From the NCBI GenBank assembly GCA_934463175.1, contig CAKSIW010000079.1, positions 1 to 11,091 of the forward strand: a DNA stretch of 11,091 bases. Reading direction: 5' to 3'. Every line of letters starts with the position of its first letter. The stretch's first letter is position 1. Under the pieces are notes generated by a model that worked only from the letters and a program-made list of their open reading frames with translations, did no database searches and was not told the origin of the DNA. Shown here piece by piece: positions 1 to 7,796 of the stretch. Source of the DNA: an uncultured Clostridia bacterium. GTDB lineage: Bacteria; Bacillota; Clostridia; Monoglobales; Monoglobaceae. A program made the position numbers and the translations under genes.

Positions 1-503
1 GAGGAGGTGTTCGGCAGGGGGTCGTTGATTCGTTTCAGTGTGTTGACCTTCAAAAGAATTGATGACAGCAGCAACTGGAGCGACAAAAGAGCTTCCTTTG
101 ACCCGTTGTTGTTTTTATAGCTTTTGTGCAGGATTTTCATATATGCGGACAGCTCATCAAAATCATCGTCCGAAAGATTGGCGACAAATGAATTGGTCAA
201 GAAAAACGGGATTTTATCAACAAACAAGTCGCTCAGAAACGAGTAGTCAAAGAAAACCTGATAACGCTTGTATGGCTTTTTTCCGTCCACATACGGATTA
301 TGCAGCTGATAGGCTCTTGAAAAGATGATACTTTTGCCGAGGAGCTTATACGTTCCGTTATCCGAACAATAGGTTATATCACCGTATTCGATGATGGACA
401 GCTCGTTATATTCGTGCGAATGCAGTCTGTGCTTATCATAGGGAAATTCTGTTCCGTCGTAAAAGTCAACGCGGAAAAAATGCTCGTTTGATTTTTTTGA
501 CAT
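1..503 (-). CDS. AraC-type transcriptional regulator, N-terminal cupin sensor half (cut by the left window edge)
   Basis: Reading the minus strand from ATG at 503 gives an unbroken frame of 167 codons that runs off the left edge. The visible part resembles the cupin ligand-sensing domain of AraC/XylS regulators: an HxHxxxE motif (H28, H30, E34), a following 'IIEYGDITY' strand, a further histidine at H68 and a 'KPYKRYQVFF' strand. Residues 110-165 look helical, as in the linker before the DNA-binding domain. The C-terminal double helix-turn-helix expected of the family lies outside the window, so DNA binding is inferred. A GGAGA at 509-513 sits 5 nt before the chosen ATG. An in-frame ATG nine codons upstream (530) has no ribosome site and is less likely. 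The gene is divergent from the secreted-protein operon at 707, the usual arrangement for a local activator of a sugar-utilisation locus. No signal peptide is seen, so it is cytoplasmic. The inducer is unknown. Confidence 0.85.
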   Translation of the reverse strand, partial: MSKKSNEHFFRVDFYDGTEFPYDKHRLHSHEYNELSIIEYGDITYCSDNGTYKLLGKSIIFSRAYQLHNPYVDGKKPYKRYQVFFDYSFLSDLFVDKIPFFLTNSFVANLSDDDFDELSAYMKILHKSYKNNNGSKEALLSLQLLLSSILLKVNTLKRINDPLPNTS

Positions 504-550
504 ATTAATCTCCGTTCCGCCGCCCTGCATCGGCACAAACTGTGGTGATT

Positions 551-583
551 TCTCTTATCCGCAGGGGAGTGAATGATAAGAGA
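551..583. promoter_or_regulatory. Perfect 9-bp inverted repeat in the divergent control region, candidate operator
   Basis: TCTCTTATC at 551-559 is matched exactly by GATAAGAGA at 575-583, separated by 15 bp (560-574). The arm centres lie about 24 bp apart, slightly over two helical turns. The repeat lies between the regulator start (503) and the candidate -10 of the operon (641), about 58 bp upstream of the -10, where an activator could sit. There is no T-run, so it is not a terminator. It could also form an RNA hairpin in the 5' leader of the regulator mRNA. The role as an operator is inferred from position and symmetry. Confidence 0.5.
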
Positions 584-640
584 TTAAGCTGAACAATATG
601 GCAGAAATTTCAAAAAAACCTTTAAAATATCTGTTAAAAC

Positions 641-646
641 TATAAT
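641..646 (+). promoter_or_regulatory. Candidate -10 box (TATAAT) of the secreted-protein operon
   Basis: A consensus TATAAT lies in an AT-rich tract 61 bp before the first start codon at 707. It would place the transcript start near 652-654 and give a leader of roughly 55 nt. No hexamer at a spacing of 15-19 bp resembles TTGACA, and no TGn extension precedes the -10. A good -10 with a poor -35 is typical of promoters that need an activator, which fits the divergent AraC-type gene. The surrounding AT-richness means a chance match cannot be excluded. Confidence 0.45.
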
Positions 647-690
647 ATCGTAAAAATAATAAAATGTCAATGATGAAATTTTTTTGCAAA

Positions 691-699
691 AGGGGTGAG
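691..699 (+). promoter_or_regulatory. Ribosome binding site that sets the start of the GH-A gene
   Basis: AGGGGTGAG precedes ATG 707 by 7 nt. An in-frame GTG at 695 lies inside this purine run and so cannot itself be preceded by it. The ATG at 707 is therefore taken as the start, removing four residues from the longest open frame. Confidence 0.7.
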
Positions 700-706
700 A
701 TTATCT

Positions 707-3700
707 ATGCGGTTTAAAAAACAATTGAGTCTTGCTGCGGCAATTACGCTCATCATGACTTTCTGCGGCAATTCAGCCTCGGCTGCACCGCAGGTCAATG
801 AAGCACTGCCGCCCGATGATGTGATAGGATATGCCGTTTTCGGAGAAAATCCGCAGTTTTACAATATGAATGCCCATATCGGCGAAAAGAGAAAAGTTAC
901 AGTCATGTCACAGAGCGGAAAAGAGGCTTGGGCTCTTGATCCGTCGTCGGGAACTGATTCAAGGTATATATATGTGGACGTTGATGACGATGTTTTATTT
1001 GGCTGTGATGACGGCTCAAACTTTTATGTGACGGTTGAATACTATGATGAGGGGATACTGTCAAGTCTCGGTATGGAATATGCTGTTTTTGAACAGCCGA
1101 ACCTGAATTACACAATGATTCCGTATGGGGAAAGTGAAACAAAGGTTCGCACAAAGGAGTGTGACTGGCATGTTTTCGGCGATACAAGGACATGGAAAAA
1201 GCACACATGGCTGATTCAGGCGGCGTCGATGGACAACAGCCTCGGCGGTGCTGATTTAAGGTTTGGTGTATACAGCCCGACCATGGGAGTTTCAAGAGGC
1301 GGCAAGGTGCTTGTTCATTCCGTTGAAATCCGCCGTGCCGATAATACAAAAAGTCAAATCAGCATTGAGAATAACATAAAAACAATGGGAAATATCTTTT
1401 TTGAAGGGGATACCGTTGATTTGGACTTCACCTTCAATAATAAAAAGAATCCGTATTACAGCAAAAAGAACGGCACATATGACGCCGACATAAGCTATGA
1501 GGCGGTGGACAGCGACGGAAATACTGTGTGGAGCGGCACCGAAAAAATCACGCTGAAGCCGATGGTTGACACTAAGACGAATGTCAGGTTTAAAACGGAT
1601 AGATTTGATACATATAAAATCTATGTTACGGCAGAATGCGGAAGCCTCGGAATCTATTCATCGGAATACTTTGAATTTTCATATGTTCTGACGACAAGAG
1701 GAAAAGTTCATAATGAAAAAGCAGGTGTCAATGCAGGGTATTATGATTTTGATGTAGCCGATGACGGGGCAAGGCTCAAATCGTGGGCGGGCTTCAAGAA
1801 CATCAGAATTGCACTCCCGTCGCCGCAGTGGATTGACAGCAGCTTTGAGACTGTCTATCCAAACAACAGTGCGCCGTATGCATATTACATAGATTTTTAC
1901 GGTGCAGCGAAAAAATACGGCTTAAACATTATGACCTATCCGCAGCAGGCGGCGTCGTATACCACGCATTTTGAAGAGGATAAGTCGCCGATTGCCCACA
2001 CAGCAGGCGGAAAACAGAGGTTTTCGGATTGGGTGCTTCAGGTGGTTGACTTTTTTGGCGGAAGCTGCGGTGAATATGCAATATTAAACGAGCCGAACCT
2101 GCAAAGCAATAACACAAAAAATCTTCCTGCGTCGGTGTATACCGAGCTTGTGGATACGGTTTCAAAAAAGGTGAAGGCGCAGTATCCGAATGTCAAAATC
2201 CTTGCTGCCGAAACCTCAATGGTGCCAAAGGATTGGTTTGAAAGCTTTTTCGGGCGCGGACTTTATGATTCATATGACGCAATACTGATACACCCATATT
2301 GGGCTGACAAGAATCCGATTTCCTTCCCCGTTTCGGACGGACAGGTTAAGGATTTGACGGAGCTGATGAAGAAATATGGCGTTGACAAGGAAATATGGGC
2401 AACGGAATACGGCTATTCATCAAATTATGAAAAGTGTACTTCGGAGGAGCAGCAGGCGCATTGGAACGTTGTGGTATATCTTGAACTGATGGAAAATAAC
2501 CTGTGTGACAGAGCCTATCTCTATTCAATGGCAAGCCGCGGAGTCAGGAGAGGCGAGCGTGAGGACAATTTCGGACTGCTGAAGGCAAAGACCGCAAGCC
2601 CGACAAGGTATGCGGCAAAAAAGGGCTATCTCGGATTTTCAAATCTGAATATAAGACTTGCGGACACCGAATTTGTCAAAAAGATTACACCGAGCAGCGA
2701 CTCGGCAGGACATCTCTATAAAAAAGCGTCTGGCGGCGATGTGCTTGTGCTGTACAGCGGAAAGCCGTCGGAGGAAATAATTCTTGATTTGGGAACTGAC
2801 ACCGTTGATGTTTATGATTTCTGCGGAAACAAGACCGAAATGCACAGCAGTGACGGTCGCTTTGCATTCACTGCGAGTGAAGCGGCAATGTATGTTGAAG
2901 GCAGCTTCAAAAAATGCAATGCGGTTAAAAATGCGGCAGTATATATTGACAAAGACACGGCAAACGTTTCGTTTAATGACAAGCTTACGGTTTGTATAAA
3001 CAACAGCACAGGCAAAAAGCTCTCAGCGGCAGTTGAGCTTGAAAGCGATTCGCAGCTCAAGGTGTTGTCGTGCGACAGCGAAAAAATTGTTATTGAAACG
3101 GGAGAAACAGCACCGAGTAATAACGAAGCGGTGAAAATAACGCTTGAAAATGATGATGGAGTGTTCTTTGACGGAACTGTCAGACTGAACTATGTTGAAA
3201 AAACGGTCATTTCGGCAGAACTTAAGATGAATGAGCAAAACAATTGGTGTCTTTACACTGCGGTTCAGAACAACAGTGCGGAGGAAACTCTTGACGGAAC
3301 AGTGAGAATTGTGTCGCCGGGTGAATGGAGCGGCGTGTTCGGCAGCCACAGCATGAAGCTTGAACCGGGAGAATCCGAGACTGTTGAATTTGCAATTCCC
3401 GACCGTCTTGCGAAAGATGATGTCACGGCAGCCGTTGAGTTTAAAGACAGCAGAGGAAAGGTGACAACGCTGAACCAAGCTCTGAGCTTTGCATATGCCA
3501 AGAAAACGGCTGTGCCGCCCAAAATCGATGCAGATTTGAGCGAGTGGCCGCAGTCGGGCAAAATGTATTTGAACAGACAGGAGAATTATGAGGCGGCAAT
3601 CATTGAGACAGGTCAATACAGCGGAAATGACGACCTGAGCGGCGAATTGCAGATAATGTGGGACGAGGATAATTTATACTTTGCGGCAAAGGTGAAGGAC

Positions 3701-4129
3701 GACGTGTTCTTCTGTCAGGGACTTGAACCAAGATATATGTACCGCGGCGACAGCATACAGCTTGCAATGGTATATGACCCGAACGATCAGTATCTCACAT
3801 CAAGCTTTGAGGAGTTCGGTTTTGCACTGCTTGACAAAAAGCCGACCTTCTACCGCTGGAAGACCCGATTGAACCAGGGAACTGACATCAAGGGCTGTGA
3901 GACTGCAATTGTCAACCGTGACGGCTATACGTACTATGAGGCAAAGGTGCCGTGGAGCAGTCTGGTTGCAAGACCTGAGGAGATAAAGGAAAAAACCGTT
4001 CTGAAGTTTGCGGCGGTTCTGAACGATAATGACGGACTGGGCAGAAAGGGTTACATGAAATATGCCGACGGCATAGCCAATGATAAAAACAGCAGCCTGT
4101 TCACCCGTTTGTATCTTCTGGACAGATGA
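707..4129 (+). CDS. Secreted multidomain glycoside hydrolase (clan GH-A fold) with C-terminal CBM9-type domain
   Basis: A protein of 1140 residues with a Sec signal peptide (K4-K5, hydrophobic core, cleavage likely after A26 in ASA|AP). Two beta-rich domains follow (about 45-212 and 220-330). A TIM-barrel-like catalytic region spans about 335-640: N461-E462-P463-N464 carries the probable acid/base, H529-P-Y-W the strand-6 motif, and T566-E567-Y-G-Y the probable nucleophile. The two glutamates are 105 residues apart, as expected for retaining clan GH-A enzymes. A beta-sandwich (about 640-725) and further beta domains lead to a CBM9-type module (about 936-1140), seen in 'IDADLSEWP', 'WDEDNLYFAAKVKDD', 'YRGDSIQLA' and 'YEAKVPW'. 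It probably cleaves an extracellular polysaccharide, but family and substrate cannot be assigned; a GH39- or GH5-like affiliation is the nearest guess. It has no SLH, dockerin or sortase signal, so it is either released or held by its neighbours. First gene of the operon, transcribed away from the regulator. Confidence 0.85.
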   Translation: MRFKKQLSLAAAITLIMTFCGNSASAAPQVNEALPPDDVIGYAVFGENPQFYNMNAHIGEKRKVTVMSQSGKEAWALDPSSGTDSRYIYVDVDDDVLFGCDDGSNFYVTVEYYDEGILSSLGMEYAVFEQPNLNYTMIPYGESETKVRTKECDWHVFGDTRTWKKHTWLIQAASMDNSLGGADLRFGVYSPTMGVSRGGKVLVHSVEIRRADNTKSQISIENNIKTMGNIFFEGDTVDLDFTFNNKKNPYYSKKNGTYDADISYEAVDSDGNTVWSGTEKITLKPMVDTKTNVRFKTDRFDTYKIYVTAECGSLGIYSSEYFEFSYVLTTRGKVHNEKAGVNAGYYDFDVADDGARLKSWAGFKNIRIALPSPQWIDSSFETVYPNNSAPYAYYIDFYGAAKKYGLNIMTYPQQAASYTTHFEEDKSPIAHTAGGKQRFSDWVLQVVDFFGGSCGEYAILNEPNLQSNNTKNLPASVYTELVDTVSKKVKAQYPNVKILAAETSMVPKDWFESFFGRGLYDSYDAILIHPYWADKNPISFPVSDGQVKDLTELMKKYGVDKEIWATEYGYSSNYEKCTSEEQQAHWNVVVYLELMENNLCDRAYLYSMASRGVRRGEREDNFGLLKAKTASPTRYAAKKGYLGFSNLNIRLADTEFVKKITPSSDSAGHLYKKASGGDVLVLYSGKPSEEIILDLGTDTVDVYDFCGNKTEMHSSDGRFAFTASEAAMYVEGSFKKCNAVKNAAVYIDKDTANVSFNDKLTVCINNSTGKKLSAAVELESDSQLKVLSCDSEKIVIETGETAPSNNEAVKITLENDDGVFFDGTVRLNYVEKTVISAELKMNEQNNWCLYTAVQNNSAEETLDGTVRIVSPGEWSGVFGSHSMKLEPGESETVEFAIPDRLAKDDVTAAVEFKDSRGKVTTLNQALSFAYAKKTAVPPKIDADLSEWPQSGKMYLNRQENYEAAIIETGQYSGNDDLSGELQIMWDEDNLYFAAKVKDDVFFCQGLEPRYMYRGDSIQLAMVYDPNDQYLTSSFEEFGFALLDKKPTFYRWKTRLNQGTDIKGCETAIVNRDGYTYYEAKVPWSSLVARPEEIKEKTVLKFAAVLNDNDGLGRKGYMKYADGIANDKNSSLFTRLYLLDR

Positions 4130-4174
4130 AACTGATAAATAATAAATTAATTTAAAATATAAGGAGAGATTTAA

Positions 4175-6025
4175 ATGAAAAGAACATTATGCTTACTCTT
4201 TACGGCAGCAATGCTGCTGACCATGACAGTGCCGCTTGGCGTATCCGCAACAATTACAGCGGATAGTACGTATTTATATGAGAATTTTGAAAGCACAGTA
4301 TTTAACGGTTCAAACCCGGAAGACTGGAGCGGACTTCAATATGGTTCAAGTATATACGCCAGAGGCGGTGTTGGTCACACAGACAACAATGGCGCGCTGT
4401 CAATGGTTAATACTGCAACCGATTCAAGCAAGGTTACAACAGAAAATGCAGGCAGCAAGGATAATATAAGCTGGGAAGAATACACTTATGCAAAGCACGA
4501 GACGTTGACGTCGAATAAGGATAAATATACAGCTATTCCTGCTGATTTTGACGGGAATGCACTCTTGCTTTCATATGATGTATATGTTCCGTCTGACGGA
4601 CTGTACAGTATGCAGGTTGATGTATACGAGCAGGGAATATCAAAACAGGCGCGTTTCATTATGGGACCGAGAATTACAAATTATCCAAAGGAAAACGAAT
4701 ATGTAAGTTCGGGTGTCCGCAAACAGGGAATTGTTGCAATCGGCAGACAGAACGGTGAAACCAATGCAGGCGCGACATCTTCGTGGGGAATGGGAACGAG
4801 AACAACTGTGCTTGGTGAAGTTGGCGGAACATGGGTGAATGTTTCAACAATTGTCACCTATGACAAAACCAAAGATATGTACTGTGCCAAAAGCTATGCA
4901 AACGGAAAACTGATTACGGACGGCTGGGGGAGTGCAGTTTGCTATTTTAAAACAACGGCAGAAGGCTATTTGAAAAATACTACGGGCGAGGAGCATAACA
5001 GCTTTTTCTTGAAAATTGTTGGAAATTCAAATACTTCAAATGAGCGAATCAGAATCGACAACATTATTCTTCGGGAATACGGCTATGCGACATTGAATGA
5101 GAATCAGCAGATTTCGGTTGGTCAGACGGAGGTCACTGTTCCGTTTGTGAATGCGGCACTGAAGGATAACGCTGCGGCTCCTGCGGCGGTGAAAAATGCT
5201 TCTGCAAGCTATGGCAGCGATTTCTCTGCAAGCGACATCACAGCACTCAAATATGCGGCTGACGATATATTTATGGCACATGGTGAAAGTGCAGCCGTTT
5301 CCGTTTCTGAAAAGACTTCTGACGGCATAAAGTTAAACATACCTGCACTTGCGGAGGGAGAAAAGCTTAAGCTTAAAATTCAGAACTGCGGTGATTTTTC
5401 GGGTGCGGCACTTGCCAATAACACAACCGTGCTTTACAACGATACGGTATCGGACGGATTTTTGGGAATTGAGCTTGCCGATTTTGACGATGAGTTAAAG
5501 GCACTTGGAGCGGATAATGTCATTCCTGCGGCTATCAAAACAATGAAGCTTCTGAAAAAAGACACCGACAAAACCTTGACTCTGACAAAGAAAGACTCTG
5601 AGGAAAGCTATACGGCATCAGCCGCAAACGGCGCATATACCTTTGATTTCAGCACAAACACGCTTGCACCTGATTCGGAGTATGAACTGAAAAGCGACGG
5701 CTCTGTGATTGCGACGTTTAAAACCGACTCGGGCGCGCTTGATCTCGGAACGGCAACAAATGCAGGCGGCAAGGCATCGGTTGAGGTGCGCAACATAACG
5801 GGCGGTTCTCAGACGGTATATCTGGTTTATGCGATTTATGCCGAGGACGGCACACTCATTGCACTGGACTATAAAAACGAAACGGTTGCCGCAGGCGAGA
5901 TTAAGACGGTCAGCACAGAGAATGCATTGACCGATTCTGAGGCAAAGACCGCACGTGCGTTCGTCTGGGACGGTTTTGTCAACGTGAAGCCTCTCGGTGA
6001 AAGCACACCGTTCACACTGGAATAG
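4175..6025 (+). CDS. Secreted protein of unknown function: jelly-roll-like N-terminus, beta-rich middle, C-terminal 'FVWD' domain
   Basis: A protein of 616 residues with a signal peptide (MKRT then a hydrophobic stretch, cleavage likely after A25 in VSA|T). AAGGAGAG at 4161-4168 supports the ATG. Residues about 33-303 begin with 'YLYENFES' and end with 'RIDNIILREYG', the frame of concanavalin-like jelly-roll domains often attached to polysaccharide-active proteins. No catalytic motif was found, so glycan binding is the better guess. Residues about 310-520 are beta-rich and unassigned. Residues about 523-616 form a small domain with 'VYLVYAIYAEDGTLI' and 'ARAFVWDGFVNVKPL' (W598). From memory, this resembles C-terminal modules of secreted clostridial proteins; its function is unknown to me. 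There is no SLH domain or other anchor. The 45-bp gap from the GH-A gene and 25-bp gap to the SLH gene suggest co-transcription. The middle could include an Ig- or FN3-like fold; this was not resolved. Confidence 0.8.
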   Translation: MKRTLCLLFTAAMLLTMTVPLGVSATITADSTYLYENFESTVFNGSNPEDWSGLQYGSSIYARGGVGHTDNNGALSMVNTATDSSKVTTENAGSKDNISWEEYTYAKHETLTSNKDKYTAIPADFDGNALLLSYDVYVPSDGLYSMQVDVYEQGISKQARFIMGPRITNYPKENEYVSSGVRKQGIVAIGRQNGETNAGATSSWGMGTRTTVLGEVGGTWVNVSTIVTYDKTKDMYCAKSYANGKLITDGWGSAVCYFKTTAEGYLKNTTGEEHNSFFLKIVGNSNTSNERIRIDNIILREYGYATLNENQQISVGQTEVTVPFVNAALKDNAAAPAAVKNASASYGSDFSASDITALKYAADDIFMAHGESAAVSVSEKTSDGIKLNIPALAEGEKLKLKIQNCGDFSGAALANNTTVLYNDTVSDGFLGIELADFDDELKALGADNVIPAAIKTMKLLKKDTDKTLTLTKKDSEESYTASAANGAYTFDFSTNTLAPDSEYELKSDGSVIATFKTDSGALDLGTATNAGGKASVEVRNITGGSQTVYLVYAIYAEDGTLIALDYKNETVAAGEIKTVSTENALTDSEAKTARAFVWDGFVNVKPLGESTPFTLE

Positions 6026-6033
6026 AAAAAAGC

Positions 6034-6040
6034 GGAGGGA
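6034..6040 (+). promoter_or_regulatory. Ribosome binding site that sets the start of the C-terminal SLH gene
   Basis: GGAGGGA lies 10 nt upstream of ATG 6051. The frame is open back to an ATG at 5997, inside the previous gene, but that start would put 18 mostly charged residues before an ideal signal peptide. The ATG at 6051 opens directly with MKKTIACVF and is preferred. Confidence 0.75.
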
Positions 6041-6050
6041 AGCTGCTGAT

Positions 6051-7766
6051 ATGAAAAAAACTATAGCTTGTGTTTTTGCGTTTTGTTTGATGAGTATATC
6101 TGCATATTCTGCGAATGTGCAGTGCGGTGAATTTGATACAAGCGGCAAAGCCGAGATTTCGGGCAGACTGGACAGCGCAGAGGCGGCACAGATTGTTGTG
6201 TTCGCCCCTGTTGCGGATCCTCTTGACCCGCAGAAAACAGCACCGATTGATTTGAACACGGCAGCGGAGGGCGAAATCGCTTCTTCTGTTGTTTATGTGA
6301 ATGATGTTGCGGTGTCGGGAAGTCAGAATGAGTTTTCTCTCCCGATTCGGCTGAAAGCCTCGGATAAAAGCGGAATTTATACAATCCGCATAACAAGCGC
6401 CGGTGCAACCGTTGCGGAAAATACATTCAGATATGACAGCCCTGCCGAAAAAATTGCTGCGGTGCGTGCGCTGAATTCTGCTGTCTCGGCGGAAGACATG
6501 CTTTCAAAAATAGGTGAGCATGAAAGAGTGCTTTGTGCAAATTTTGAGCTGTATTCTCAGCTCGGCACGGGAAAGGCGCGGACGGCTGAATATTTGTTCA
6601 AGTATAAGAAAAAGCTGAAGGACACAAACTCTGTTGGTTTTGACGAGAGTGATCCGACAAATGCGTTTGAGGTTTTCAGATATTGTGCCGCTGTTTCGGC
6701 GTTTGCCGATTCCAATGCTGCCGACAAGACAGCCGCATTGGAATATCTGCTCTGTGTCCGTGACAATGCAAGCCTTGCAAAGTGGTATGACAAGACGGGT
6801 GTTTCGGACAGCGTAAAGTCACTGTGGCGCAGCGGAATTGTCGGACGTCTCAGCGGACAGAGCTTTGATGACCTGACGGACTTTGAAAACAAATTTACGG
6901 CTGCTCTGATATTTGAGGTTATCAAAAACCATGACGGCGTGGGCAATATTTCGGGAATAATCACCGATTTTGCCGAAAAGATTGGAATAACCGACACGTC
7001 TGCCGTAACCGTGAGCCGCTGTGAAAACATAAAAGGAAAGAACTACAGCGGATTCAGCTATGAAACCATGCTTGCGGATCTTTTCCCGACTGCACCCGCG
7101 CCATCGGGCGGAGGCTCGGGAGGCGGTTCGGGCGGCGGAGGAGGCACATATGTTCCGAGTGTGAGTATAACAGGAGGAACACAGCTTCAGCCGCTTGACC
7201 CCGACCCGACGGAGAAGCTGATTTTTAAGGATATGCAAAGCAGCATGTGGGCAAATGAGGCAGTTGAGGGACTATATGAAAAAGGAATTATATCAGGCAA
7301 GGCAGACGGAGTTTTTGCGCCCGAGGACAATCTGCTGAGAGAGGAATTTGTGAAGATTATAGCAGGAGCAGCCCGTCTTGAGAGCGATTCGACCGAAACC
7401 CATTTTAATGATGTTGCACAGACGGATTGGTTTTTCAGATATGTTGTTTCCGCAAGCACCAATAAGATTATAAACGGTGTATCCGAGAATGAGTTCGGTG
7501 TCGGTCAAAGCATAACAAGACAGGACGCGGCTGTCATCATATTCAATACCCTTAAAGCAAAAGGCGCGGTCATGCCCGAGGGCGGAACTGCGGACAGCTT
7601 TTCGGATTCCTTGCTGATTGAGGACTATGCGCGAAATGCGGTTGCTGTTCTGTCGGAAATGAAGGTGCTGAGCGGCTATGAGGACGGCTCTTTCCGTCCG
7701 ACTGCGTATATAACACGCGCTGAGGCGGCAAAGGTTATATACGGCATATTGGAGCTGCTGGATTGA
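6051..7766 (+). CDS. Cell-surface protein anchored by three C-terminal SLH domains
   Basis: A protein of 571 residues. A signal peptide (cleavage likely after S20 in AYS|AN) is followed by a beta-sandwich-like domain (about 22-130, ending 'GIYTIRITSAGATV'). A largely helical region without enzyme motifs spans about 131-345, and a flexible Gly/Ser linker about 352-366. Three SLH domains end the protein at about 390-442, 451-503 and 516-568. Each SLH shows the F-x-D start and the TRAE-type motif: L429-R430-E431-E432, T489-R490-Q491-D492 and T555-R556-A557-E558. SLH triplets bind pyruvylated secondary cell-wall polymer, so the protein should sit on the cell wall with its N-terminal part outward. 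The first SLH has Leu for Thr in the motif; the third is closest to consensus. It may display or hold the secreted enzyme and gene 2 product; the partner is not shown by the sequence. Gaps of 25 bp before and 30 bp after it support operon membership. Confidence 0.88.
   Translation: MKKTIACVFAFCLMSISAYSANVQCGEFDTSGKAEISGRLDSAEAAQIVVFAPVADPLDPQKTAPIDLNTAAEGEIASSVVYVNDVAVSGSQNEFSLPIRLKASDKSGIYTIRITSAGATVAENTFRYDSPAEKIAAVRALNSAVSAEDMLSKIGEHERVLCANFELYSQLGTGKARTAEYLFKYKKKLKDTNSVGFDESDPTNAFEVFRYCAAVSAFADSNAADKTAALEYLLCVRDNASLAKWYDKTGVSDSVKSLWRSGIVGRLSGQSFDDLTDFENKFTAALIFEVIKNHDGVGNISGIITDFAEKIGITDTSAVTVSRCENIKGKNYSGFSYETMLADLFPTAPAPSGGGSGGGSGGGGGTYVPSVSITGGTQLQPLDPDPTEKLIFKDMQSSMWANEAVEGLYEKGIISGKADGVFAPEDNLLREEFVKIIAGAARLESDSTETHFNDVAQTDWFFRYVVSASTNKIINGVSENEFGVGQSITRQDAAVIIFNTLKAKGAVMPEGGTADSFSDSLLIEDYARNAVAVLSEMKVLSGYEDGSFRPTAYITRAEAAKVIYGILELLD
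7104..7148 (+). other. Gly/Ser-rich linker segment within the C-terminal SLH gene
   Basis: Codons 352-366 are mostly glycine (GGA, GGC, GGT) with interspersed TCG serines. They separate the N-terminal beta and helical parts from the SLH triplet. The near-repetitive GGC/GGA run is a simple-sequence tract that could vary in length between strains. It acts as a flexible spacer that lifts the N-terminal half away from the wall. Confidence 0.75.
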
Positions 7767-7785
7767 TAATTCACATTTGCACATC

Positions 7786-7790
7786 GGAGG
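7786..7790 (+). promoter_or_regulatory. Ribosome binding site that sets the start of the N-terminal SLH gene
   Basis: GGAGG lies 6 nt before ATG 7797 and only 3 nt before an in-frame TTG at 7794. Spacing favours the ATG, which removes one residue from the longest open frame. Confidence 0.75.
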
Positions 7791-7796
7791 GATTTG

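Noticed and set aside
59..328. Plus-strand open frame of 89 codons antisense to the AraC-type gene
   Set aside because: It has no ribosome site or recognisable domain and lies opposite a continuous frame with a clear cupin motif; it is a shadow.
626..649. AATATC direct repeat (626-631 and 644-649) around the -10 box
   Set aside because: Six AT-rich bases, the second overlapping the -10; chance is as good an explanation as a regulator site.
764..766. Possible lipobox cysteine (C20) in the signal peptide of the GH-A protein
   Set aside because: The residue before the Cys is Phe rather than Gly/Ala/Ser, and a good signal peptidase I site (ASA|AP) follows.
3023..3616. Minus-strand open frame of 197 codons inside the GH-A gene
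   Set aside because: The composition is Cys/Arg/Phe-rich as expected of an antisense frame, and the plus-strand frame has coherent domains; no start signals.
4119..4148. Possible internal promoter (TGGACA at 4119, AT-rich -10 near 4142-4148) before gene 2
   Set aside because: The -10 is a poor match in a naturally AT-rich gap, so it is not called. An AAATTAATTT palindrome at 4144-4153 is likewise too simple.
5618..6259. Minus-strand open frame of 213 codons across the gene 2 / gene 3 junction
   Set aside because: It spans two convincing plus-strand genes and the ribosome site between them; Cys- and Arg-rich shadow.
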